NCBI GenBank assembly: GCA_007127395.1
Contig: SKZL01000242.1
Span: 1-5,213, forward strand
Direction: 5' to 3'
Origin: Balneolaceae bacterium
Lineage (GTDB): Bacteria; Bacteroidota; Rhodothermia; Balneolales; Balneolaceae
Length of the DNA stretch: 5,213 nucleotides
Shown: positions 1 to 5,213 of the stretch, piece after piece
How positions within the stretch are numbered: position 1 is the stretch's first letter
Layout of the letters: every line of letters starts with the position of its first letter
Made by a program: the position numbers and the translations under genes
The notes under the pieces: model-generated
What the model was told of the DNA's origin: nothing
The model's database searches: none
What the model saw: only the letters and a program-made list of their open reading frames with translations

Positions 1-161
1 ATGAATATTTTTTGATTCGGATATTTTGCAGAGTTTTTATGTGTCACAACATCTAATAATTTTCCATCTGAAATTGAATAAATAATCTCTTCAAATGTAA
101 TATTTCGCGACTGTTTTAACTTTAAGTTCTTCTTTTCATCCCAGTCAAAATATTTAGACAT
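1..161 (-). CDS. BrnT-like toxin of a type II toxin-antitoxin system, N-terminal part (cut by window edge)
   Basis: The minus strand is open from an ATG at 159-161 to the left edge: 53 full codons with no stop. The product begins MSKYFDWDEKKN and continues with an ITFEEI segment (residues 21-26), a GKLLDVVTH segment (33-41) and a KYPNQKIF segment (46-53). The F-D-W-D-x-x-K-N opening followed by a (I/V)(T/S)FEE motif is characteristic of BrnT-like small toxins (RelE-like RNase fold), and the KLLD...YPNQKIF pattern matches, from memory, a common subgroup of about 90 residues. Roughly 35-40 C-terminal residues would therefore lie outside the window, as would any antitoxin gene, which normally follows the toxin. 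A TGAGG ribosome binding site lies 7 bases upstream and supports this start. The first 160 bases contain 42 G or C (about 26%), far below the neighbouring gene, which suggests horizontal acquisition. Toxin activity is inferred from family resemblance only. A solitary or decayed copy is possible. Confidence 0.7.
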   Translation of the reverse strand, partial: MSKYFDWDEKKNLKLKQSRNITFEEIIYSISDGKLLDVVTHKNSAKYPNQKIF

Positions 162-168
162 TTGTGTG

Positions 169-173
169 CCTCA
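169..173 (-). promoter_or_regulatory. Ribosome binding site of the BrnT-like gene
   Basis: The minus strand reads TGAGG here, 7 bases before the ATG at 159-161. It is a good Shine-Dalgarno match, and it fixes the start of the partial toxin gene. Confidence 0.6.
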
Positions 174-180
174 TAGACTC

Positions 181-208
181 AATATATTCCGGATTTTATT
201 AATCTCAA
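181..208 (-). promoter_or_regulatory. Candidate promoter for the BrnT-like gene
   Basis: On the minus strand TTGAGA (203-208) and TATATT (181-186) are separated by 16 bases, each one mismatch from the sigma-70 consensus. The TTG and the TA of the second box are 19 bases apart, which also fits the spacing of Bacteroidota-type promoters, though the TAnnTTTG box is matched only partly. Transcription would start near 174-175 and give a very short leader that barely includes the ribosome binding site. The site lies downstream of the terminator at 233-264, so the toxin would be transcribed independently of the amidohydrolase gene. Chance matches are common in AT-rich DNA. Confidence 0.4.
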
Positions 209-232
209 ACAAAAATCTCATAATGGGTGAAA

Positions 233-264
233 AAATGCAGGTCAAAATTAATTGACCTGCATTT
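233..264 (-). terminator. Rho-independent terminator of the amidohydrolase gene
   Basis: A perfect 13-bp inverted repeat (233-245 with 252-264) encloses a 6-base loop. On the minus strand the right-hand arm comes first and the stem ends in a run of six T (235 down to 230), while on the plus strand the hairpin is followed by GAAAAATATC, which is not a U-tract. It lies 32 bases beyond the TAA stop of the large minus-strand gene. The orientation, position and T-run all fit termination of that gene and insulation of the toxin gene to its left. Confidence 0.8.
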
Positions 265-296
265 GAAAAATATCGAGAGCTTAGTAATACACACAA

Positions 297-3200
297 TTAA
301 TGAACGGTACCGCACGTACATTGCGTGGCACCGGCTGACTGTATGATCGCATGCCAGTCAAACTGCTCACTGTAACCCTCTCTTTCCCACCAGAAGGGCA
401 GCCTCTCACGTGGATGGTTGCCAATCTCATTCATGGTGGAAGCATCATACAACCGGCCGTTTAGCATGGTATAAACCACATGCTCCGTATCATAGATATC
501 CTCAAGCGGATTGCCGTCGATTACAATCATGTCGGCCAGTTTACCGGTTTCAATGGAGCCAATGTGCTGCCCCAGCCCGATATAATTGGCACCGTTGATA
601 GTTGCCACACGTAGTGCATCATGATTACTCATGCCACCCTGCGTAAACATCCAGGTTTCCCAGTGTGCAGCGAGTCCCTGCAACTGGCCATGACCACCGA
701 TATTCACTGTAACTCCTCTGTCATGAAGCTCCTTTGCTGCAGCTGCACTTTGGAAGTGACCAATCTCATACTCCTCCTCAGGGACTTTGGTTCTGTGGCG
801 AGATCTGGAGTCGACAATCCCACGTGGCGTGAATGTGAGCAGTCGCTCTTTTTCCCACACGTTGGTGTGTTGATACCAATAGTATTCACCGCTCATACTG
901 CCGTAGTTCACAACCAGGGTAGGAGTGTAACCGACATCTGAAGATTCCCAGAGTGTTAGCACATCGTTATAGAGAGGGTAGATAGGAACATTATGTTCAA
1001 TTCCTGTGTGCCCATCCAGAATCATGCTCATGTTGTGTGTGAAGGTTGAACCACCTTCCGGTACTACATTGACACCAAGCTCCCGTGCTGCCTGGAGTAC
1101 CTGCTGACGCTGATCTCGCCTCGGCTGATTATAACTTTTCACGGAGGTAGCTCCGAACGCCTGGGTTCTTCGAATGGCTGATCGCGCATCCTCAAGGCTG
1201 TTGATCACGGTTTTCTGGACATTTTCTGCACCGTAAAGGATGCGCCCGGTGGAGTAGATCCTCGGTCCGATCATGTTTCCGGCCTTGACCATCTCAGACT
1301 GTGAAAAGATCATCTCAGTATTGGAGGATGGATCGTGGGCGGTCGTTACTCCATAACCCAGATTGGCAAAGTACTCCCACTGCTGGTTTGGACTGAGCCC
1401 GGACCTGAAATTACCGATATGGGCGTGCGCATCCACAAGGCCCGGCATCAACGTTTTTCCTTCCAGATCTACCACATAAGCGTTGTTCGGAATAGATACA
1501 TCAGCGGATGAACCTACAGATTCGATCCGGTTATCGCGAACAACCACTGTACCGTTTTCGATGACTTCATCCCCATTCATGGTGATGATATGAGCATTTG
1601 TGAAGGCAACCACACCGGAAGGCTTATCCATTTCCAGTTCCAGGCCGATTCGAATGCCGTCACTATCGCCCAGCGGCAGCTCGTCATTCATATTGCCATT
1701 CAAAAATTCAAAGGCTTCAGCCAGTTCAACAGTAAAATACTCTTCACCGAGAGTCCAGTGCAGTTTTTGTCCATCGGATGACCAGTGCAGATTGTAACCG
1801 GCATCCTTCGCCACATGCGTTACAGGTATCGCTCTCGTGTTGGCGCTGAGAGAAAGATCCGAACCAGTCATCGGCATTGGTGCGATATATACTTTGTATA
1901 GTTCATGAAATGCAACCCACTCATTATCAGGACTTGGAGTGAACTCAAGTGCATATTCGGATCGGAAATGGTGTCTTTGATCCTGTCCGTTCAGATCAAC
2001 ACTGCGGAAATTGGTCCCCTGAAGGTAGAAGATGCGATTACCGGCTGCATTGTACATCGGGCGGCTACCATTGGATGTGATCAATTTCTTTTCGCCACCG
2101 GTTGCAGGGATCGTATAGATACCCGGATTCTGTGTATAAGCATGTCCCTGATGATTATTGCCTGAATCTCTGCGGAAGAGAATCGTCTGTCCGTCCGGTG
2201 AAAAAGAGGGTGTGCGAAAGATTCCCCTCTGCGTTGTGATTTTTTGAGGGGATGCATTCCGGCGGTCCAGCCTCAACGTTTTGATCGATCCGAAATCAGC
2301 ATCACTCCACGTGACATAAGCGAGGGTCTGCCCGTCAGGAGAAAATGCGGGTTCAAACTCCAGGTTGGTTTCGCTGGTGAGCCGTACCGGTGTTCCATTG
2401 GGAAGATCCTTTTTCCAGAGGTAACCTGCCGCGTTGAAAATCAAAGTGTTGCCATCCGGCGATGTTACAGCATGGCGGATTGCCTGTGCGGTAAATGTAT
2501 CAGGAGCCGGATCAAACTCGAAATGAACCACATCTGCAAGTTGATGGTTCACTGTTACGCTGAAAGGGATCTCTTCAACCTCATACATGTTCACATTCAG
2601 TTTATGGATGCCACCCTGAGCCCAGAAGATGAGATGGTTGCCGTCCGGAGTCCAGTTAAAATTAGTGTAGGGTCCGAAAATTGCCCAAGCCTGCTGCTGA
2701 TCATAGCTCATTCCGTCAAATACCGGGCGTTCGATCCCTGTTTCAAGATCCCTGATGTAGAGGACAGATTTGGTTCGAACCCTTTTCACAAATGCGAGTT
2801 GATTGCCATCCGGTGAGACGGTTGGAGAGATGGCTCCGCCGGGTCCGCCGGTCACACGTTCGACGTTTCCTTCATGGCGGTCATACCGGTTGATGACATA
2901 GATTTGACTATTCGGGTCTTTGTTGTACTGAAAGAATCCACCCGGATAGACATCCTGGCTGTAATAGACATATCGTCCGTCGGAAGAGACAAATGGTTGT
3001 CCCTTATCCTGCTGATCGTTCGGCCTTTCGGTGAGTTGAATACCGGTTCCGCCAGTAATATGATACATCCAGATCTCACCGGCGCCCAGTGATCGTGCTG
3101 ATGTGAAATGTTTTTTAGCTATCAGATAGTTACCATCGGGTGTCCAGAATGCATTGTTCAGCAACCGGAAATTTTCATTGGTGATCTGCCGTGCGTCTGA

Positions 3201-3560
3201 GCCGTCACGGTTCATTACCCAGATATTATCCCCTCCGCCGGCATCACTGGTAAACGAAATTTTTGAGCCGTCCGGACTGAACCGGGGCTGAATTTCATAT
3301 GCGAGGCTTTCCCGAAGGACCCTTGCCTCGCCACCGGTAACCGGCATGATATAGATGTTTCCAAGAAGATCGAAGATGATCTCTTCACCATCCGGGCTCA
3401 CGTCCAGGTTCATCCAGGTACCTTCCGTCGTTTCAAAGCTGATTTCAGTATAATCGGCCCGGTGTTGGGTAACATCCCAGGCATCGTCGTTATTTTGTGC
3501 AAAAAGGAAAAAGGGCAAGAATAGAGTTGCGAAAAAAAGTAGTAAAAATCGATTCATCAT
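297..3560 (-). CDS. Exported PD40 beta-propeller / amidohydrolase fusion protein
   Basis: The 1087-residue product is predicted to be a secreted or periplasmic metal-dependent hydrolase; the substrate is unknown. Residues 1-21 form a signal peptide (hydrophobic core LLLFFATLFLPFFLF, cleavage probably after A21). Residues 45-620 carry PD40/TolB-type propeller blades: SPDG-like signatures start near 55, 95, 140, 192, 249, 304, 367, 407, 454, 543 and 594, with a degenerate one near 504. That is twelve blades, possibly two six-bladed propellers. Residues 648-1040 are an amidohydrolase domain: a small beta segment, MPGLVDAHAH with the metal-binding HxH at 712/714, a candidate carboxylated lysine at K808 (SVKSY), GIEHN with H856, and the C-terminal signature GSIETGKLADMIV (1001-1013). 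The usual late Asp ligand is not seen; GGHGQ occupies that place (955-959). The only cysteines are at 1081 and 1083, in the C-terminal tail. Two tandem ATGs (3558-3560 and 3555-3557) could start it; neither has a clear ribosome binding site. A terminator follows at 233-264. The family assignment is firm, the substrate is not: a peptidase- or prolidase-like role is only one possibility. Confidence 0.93.
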   Translation of the reverse strand: MMNRFLLLFFATLFLPFFLFAQNNDDAWDVTQHRADYTEISFETTEGTWMNLDVSPDGEEIIFDLLGNIYIMPVTGGEARVLRESLAYEIQPRFSPDGSKISFTSDAGGGDNIWVMNRDGSDARQITNENFRLLNNAFWTPDGNYLIAKKHFTSARSLGAGEIWMYHITGGTGIQLTERPNDQQDKGQPFVSSDGRYVYYSQDVYPGGFFQYNKDPNSQIYVINRYDRHEGNVERVTGGPGGAISPTVSPDGNQLAFVKRVRTKSVLYIRDLETGIERPVFDGMSYDQQQAWAIFGPYTNFNWTPDGNHLIFWAQGGIHKLNVNMYEVEEIPFSVTVNHQLADVVHFEFDPAPDTFTAQAIRHAVTSPDGNTLIFNAAGYLWKKDLPNGTPVRLTSETNLEFEPAFSPDGQTLAYVTWSDADFGSIKTLRLDRRNASPQKITTQRGIFRTPSFSPDGQTILFRRDSGNNHQGHAYTQNPGIYTIPATGGEKKLITSNGSRPMYNAAGNRIFYLQGTNFRSVDLNGQDQRHHFRSEYALEFTPSPDNEWVAFHELYKVYIAPMPMTGSDLSLSANTRAIPVTHVAKDAGYNLHWSSDGQKLHWTLGEEYFTVELAEAFEFLNGNMNDELPLGDSDGIRIGLELEMDKPSGVVAFTNAHIITMNGDEVIENGTVVVRDNRIESVGSSADVSIPNNAYVVDLEGKTLMPGLVDAHAHIGNFRSGLSPNQQWEYFANLGYGVTTAHDPSSNTEMIFSQSEMVKAGNMIGPRIYSTGRILYGAENVQKTVINSLEDARSAIRRTQAFGATSVKSYNQPRRDQRQQVLQAARELGVNVVPEGGSTFTHNMSMILDGHTGIEHNVPIYPLYNDVLTLWESSDVGYTPTLVVNYGSMSGEYYWYQHTNVWEKERLLTFTPRGIVDSRSRHRTKVPEEEYEIGHFQSAAAAKELHDRGVTVNIGGHGQLQGLAAHWETWMFTQGGMSNHDALRVATINGANYIGLGQHIGSIETGKLADMIVIDGNPLEDIYDTEHVVYTMLNGRLYDASTMNEIGNHPRERLPFWWEREGYSEQFDWHAIIQSAGATQCTCGTVH

Positions 3561-3737
3561 CTAAATTATATCAGGTTCACGTTCAGGTCTGTATGGTACT
3601 AAAAGTTGATGAAAATCGCGGGAGAAATTTGTAAGAAGTTTTTATGAATCCATTGGAGAGTGTTATCAGGGATTATGAAAGAACAACTTATTAAATAGAT
3701 AGAGAGGATTTGGCAGGGTGAAATTGACAAAAATGAA

Positions 3738-3777
3738 GGCCCTGCACCAACATTCGGATACGGGTTGATGCAGGGCC
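3738..3777 (-). terminator. Probable rho-independent terminator of the lipoprotein gene
   Basis: A perfect 9-bp GC-rich stem (GGCCCTGCA at 3738-3746 with its complement at 3769-3777) continues after one mismatch into four more pairs (3748-3751 with 3764-3767), leaving a 12-base loop. On the minus strand it is followed by TTCATTTTTGTCAATTT, which is moderately T-rich. It lies about 45 bases past the stop of the collagen-like lipoprotein gene and about 180 bases before the start of the amidohydrolase gene, so those two genes are probably not cotranscribed at full level. On the plus strand it is followed by GGGCTCTCTT, a poor U-tract. Confidence 0.7.
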
Positions 3778-3800
3778 GGGCTCTCTTATAGAACACTCTT

Positions 3801-3816
3801 TCCATCGTGTGATGGA
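3801..3816. repeat. Short stem-loop just past the lipoprotein stop codon
   Basis: TCCATC and GATGGA form a perfect 6-bp stem around a GTGT loop, five bases beyond the stop of the minus-strand lipoprotein gene. No T-run follows on the minus strand, so by itself it is not a terminator. It may protect the 3' end of the transcript, or it may be chance. Confidence 0.3.
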
Positions 3817-3821
3817 TTGAA

Positions 3822-4358
3822 TTATTTGATCACATCAATGTCTCTTCCTATCATAGCTTCGAGCTCTTCAAAAGTTTCTGCGTCCTTAAATGTTCGCCCA
3901 CTGACCATTTTAGAGGTGAAGTTGGCCGGTATATGGACTGCTCGGATCAATACGTCCTCCAGACTGTCTAAGATGTTCAAGCCATAATTTGCATCCAGAA
4001 AGATGCGGATATCTATCAATGTGAAATCGTAATCGATCAGTAGAGTTCCTCTTGAGTTGAACTCGGTGACCGGCAGCTTTCTCCAAACTTCCAAATCATC
4101 TTCCTGGATGTAATCTTCCAAAATAAAAGCAAGCATTACATCCTGCTCAAAAACATCGATCTGATTGGGAATATTCTGATAGAACTCAAAGTCATTGGAC
4201 GGACGCATGGTGGCATTAAATTCAAATGCGACTGGCAAAATTTCAGGCCCGGGAGGTCCTTGTGGCCCTTCAGGCCCAACCGGGCCGCGATCACCACATG
4301 CAGTGAACAGGAGCATCATTGAGATAAAAACAAAAAGGAATCGAATATACTTTTTCAT
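3822..4358 (-). CDS. Collagen-like (Gly-X-Y) small lipoprotein
   Basis: The product has 178 residues. Residues 1-20 form a lipoprotein signal peptide: MKKYIR, a hydrophobic stretch, then the lipobox LFTAC with the lipidated cysteine at 21. Six Gly-X-Y triplets follow at once (residues 22-39: GDR, GPV, GPE, GPQ, GPP, GPE). The rest (about 42-178) is rich in beta-forming and acidic segments, including VWRKLPVTEF (91-100), LLIDYDFTLIDIRIFLDANYGL (split around 106-127) and VLIRAVHIPANF (136-147). From memory, the combination of a lipobox, a short collagen-like spacer and a VWR-LP / YDFT-D-IFLDAN / RAV-IPA domain recurs in uncharacterised Bacteroidota-group lipoproteins. The function is unknown. 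An envelope location is expected, with the Gly-X-Y stretch acting as a stiff or trimerising spacer. AGAGG five bases before the ATG supports the start. It is divergent from the PmoA-like gene, and a terminator hairpin follows. Confidence 0.88.
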   Translation of the reverse strand: MKKYIRFLFVFISMMLLFTACGDRGPVGPEGPQGPPGPEILPVAFEFNATMRPSNDFEFYQNIPNQIDVFEQDVMLAFILEDYIQEDDLEVWRKLPVTEFNSRGTLLIDYDFTLIDIRIFLDANYGLNILDSLEDVLIRAVHIPANFTSKMVSGRTFKDAETFEELEAMIGRDIDVIK

Positions 4359-4363
4359 AAGGG

Positions 4364-4368
4364 CCTCT
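4364..4368 (-). promoter_or_regulatory. Ribosome binding site of the lipoprotein gene
   Basis: The minus strand reads AGAGG, five bases before the ATG at 4356-4358. The match is good, and it supports the start at 4358 with the complete signal peptide. Confidence 0.55.
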
Positions 4369-4427
4369 GCAGGTTGGTTTCAATTAGTTATATTAACTTA
4401 ACGGCTGAAATTAGATTGAGTTTCAGT

Positions 4428-4456
4428 TTGTTTGAATCGGCTTAAGTAAATATAAA
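4428..4456 (+). promoter_or_regulatory. Weak candidate promoter for the PmoA-like gene
   Basis: TTGTTT (4428-4433) and TATAAA (4451-4456) are 17 bases apart; the second box is one mismatch from TATAAT, while the first keeps only TTG. Transcription would start near 4463 and leave a leader of about 90 bases that contains the inverted repeats at 4469-4520. AT-rich sequence makes chance matches likely. Confidence 0.25.
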
Positions 4457-4468
4457 TCAACAAATAAA

Positions 4469-4520
4469 ACGCACATGGTTAACTCGCATATTCATGTGAG
4501 TGGAGTACACTCTTGTGCGT
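4469..4520. repeat. Nested short inverted repeats, possible operator or leader structure
   Basis: Three overlapping pairs are visible. ACGCACA (4469-4475) pairs with TGTGCGT (4514-4520). CACATG (4472-4477) pairs with CATGTG (4493-4498). GAGTG (4498-4502) pairs with CACTC (4508-4512) around a 5-base loop. All lie in the divergent gap, 35 bases or more upstream of the plus-strand ATG. They could be a binding site for a dimeric regulator or alternative pairings in the 5' leader of the PmoA-like transcript. The arms are short, so chance cannot be excluded. Confidence 0.4.
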
Positions 4521-4555
4521 GAATCCCAAAATCCAGTCAAAAAATTCAAGTTATC

Positions 4556-5213
4556 ATGAATAAACGTGCCAAATGTCTACTGCTGAACGTCTTGATGGGG
4601 GTACTTTTTATCGCATCCGCAACTGCTCAAGAATTTCAGGTCACTGTAACAGCCGGTGACCTTGATAGGGAAGGGAGTATTGTACGATTACATCTACCGG
4701 CTCCGGTTGATCCCGGGAACTATCTAATGCAGGATTCTGACGGATCAGAAGTGATATTGCAGGTGATGGAAGAGAATGAAGCATACTTTGTGATTCAGTC
4801 TCTTGCAGCAGGAGAGCAGGCGGTTTTTACATTCTCATCCGAATCAAAAATTGAGTCAAATGCCAATCATGTTGAGACCACAATGGATTCAAATCAGATT
4901 CACATATCGTCGAATGGCAATAAAGTTCTGAGTTACTTTCACGATTTAAATTCTCCACCTTCCGGAATAGATGAGCGCTATCAACGCAGCGGATATATTC
5001 ACCCTGTTTACTCTCCTTCAGGTGTGATTTTGACGAACCATCTTAATGAAGTTCAGCATCCGCATCACTCCGGTATATGGTCGTCCTGGACACAAACGGA
5101 GTTTGACGGGCGGCGGCCCGATTTTTGGAATGTTCACCTGGAGAGTGGCAGGGTGGATGGTGAAGGTCGGCTGGACAAGAGCTGGGATGGGCCTGTTCAG
5201 GCCGGTTTTACTG
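4556..5213 (+). CDS. Secreted PmoA-family (DUF6807) protein, N-terminal part (cut by window edge)
   Basis: An ATG at 4556-4558 opens a frame of 219 full codons with no stop before the right edge. Residues 1-24 are a signal peptide (MNKRAK, hydrophobic core, ending SATA before QEF), so the product is exported. Residues 25-110 form a beta-rich N-terminal segment without clear motifs. From about 120 the sequence matches the DUF6807 family, named PmoA in Pfam although its link to methane oxidation is doubtful: SGYIHPVYSPSGVILTNH (145-162), HPHHSGIW (168-175) and PDFWN (188-192). The histidines H149, H168, H170 and H171 are the family hallmark. Proteins of this family often occur near carbohydrate-use genes, including Gfo/Idh/MocA oxidoreductases, in Bacteroidota and Planctomycetota, so a role in sugar or polysaccharide metabolism is a guess from family knowledge; no such neighbour is visible here. 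The start has no good ribosome binding site, but it is supported by the signal peptide beginning there. The C-terminal part is missing. Confidence 0.88.
   Translation, partial: MNKRAKCLLLNVLMGVLFIASATAQEFQVTVTAGDLDREGSIVRLHLPAPVDPGNYLMQDSDGSEVILQVMEENEAYFVIQSLAAGEQAVFTFSSESKIESNANHVETTMDSNQIHISSNGNKVLSYFHDLNSPPSGIDERYQRSGYIHPVYSPSGVILTNHLNEVQHPHHSGIWSSWTQTEFDGRRPDFWNVHLESGRVDGEGRLDKSWDGPVQAGFT

Larger units (their letters stand above)
4359..4555. promoter_or_regulatory. Divergent intergenic region between the lipoprotein and PmoA-like genes
   Basis: These 197 AT-rich bases separate two divergently transcribed genes and must hold both promoters. No promoter matches well on the minus strand; TATATTTA (minus strand, over 4448-4455) resembles the Bacteroidota TAnnTTTG box but lacks a properly spaced TTG. 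Several short inverted repeats lie in the right half, and a CTGAAA/TTTCAG pair (4405-4410 with 4421-4426) lies in the left half. No small open reading frame or RNA gene is convincing here. Confidence 0.6.

Noticed and set aside
621..941. A 106-codon open frame on the plus strand
   Set aside because: It is antisense to the amidohydrolase catalytic domain and has no recognisable product.
2244..2816. A 190-codon open frame on the plus strand
   Set aside because: It lies wholly antisense to the amidohydrolase gene, whose PD40 motifs are intact there. Its product has no recognisable motif and it has no ribosome binding site.
2852..3079. A 75-codon minus-strand frame
   Set aside because: It is an alternative frame inside the propeller region of the amidohydrolase gene and has no motif of its own.
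3565..3570. A perfect TATAAT on the minus strand just before the amidohydrolase start
   Set aside because: It ends only four bases before the first ATG, has no TTG-like box at a sensible distance, and would put the transcript start inside the coding region unless the gene is leaderless.
3599..3805. A 68-codon minus-strand open frame in the gap between the lipoprotein and amidohydrolase genes
   Set aside because: It runs straight through the terminator hairpin at 3738-3777, has no ribosome binding site, and gives no recognisable protein.
4195..4401. A plus-strand frame that reads as Gly-Pro repeats
   Set aside because: It is the antisense of the collagen-like stretch. GGN-CCN codon pairs read as similar Gly/Pro-rich triplets on the other strand, so the repeat is an artefact of the real gene.

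Overview
The window looks like chromosomal sequence from the Bacteroidota/Balneolota/Rhodothermota group. This is inferred from gene content: an exported PD40-propeller/amidohydrolase fusion, a small collagen-like lipoprotein, a PmoA-type (DUF6807) secreted protein, weak ribosome binding sites and moderate GC. No rRNA or marker gene is present, so the assignment is not firm. No complete mobile element, CRISPR array, tRNA or rRNA was seen.

Layout, left to right. Positions 1-161 (minus) hold the N-terminal 53 codons of a BrnT-like toxin gene that runs off the left edge, with its own ribosome binding site and a candidate promoter. This piece is very AT-rich compared with its neighbour. Positions 233-264 form a perfect 13-bp hairpin with a T-run on the minus strand, the terminator of the large gene to its right. 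Positions 297-3560 (minus) encode a 1087-residue exported protein: a signal peptide, about twelve PD40 propeller blades, then an amidohydrolase domain. A 261-base gap follows, with a second minus-strand terminator hairpin (3738-3777) and a small stem-loop (3801-3816). No convincing promoter for the large gene was found in that gap. Positions 3822-4358 (minus) encode a 178-residue lipoprotein with six Gly-X-Y triplets directly after the lipobox cysteine. The 197-base divergent region 4359-4555 carries several short inverted repeats. Positions 4556-5213 (plus) hold the first 219 codons of a secreted PmoA/DUF6807-family protein that runs off the right edge.

The genes look mostly like independent transcription units. 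Terminators separate the lipoprotein from the amidohydrolase and the amidohydrolase from the toxin, and the PmoA-like gene is divergent. Three of the four products carry export signals (amidohydrolase, lipoprotein, PmoA-like), so the region mainly specifies envelope or periplasmic functions. No shared pathway can be shown. The most interesting points are the non-canonical metal-ligand pattern of the amidohydrolase, its 6+6 propeller arrangement and C-terminal CxC tail, and the AT-rich toxin fragment. I see no strong case for a wholly new system.
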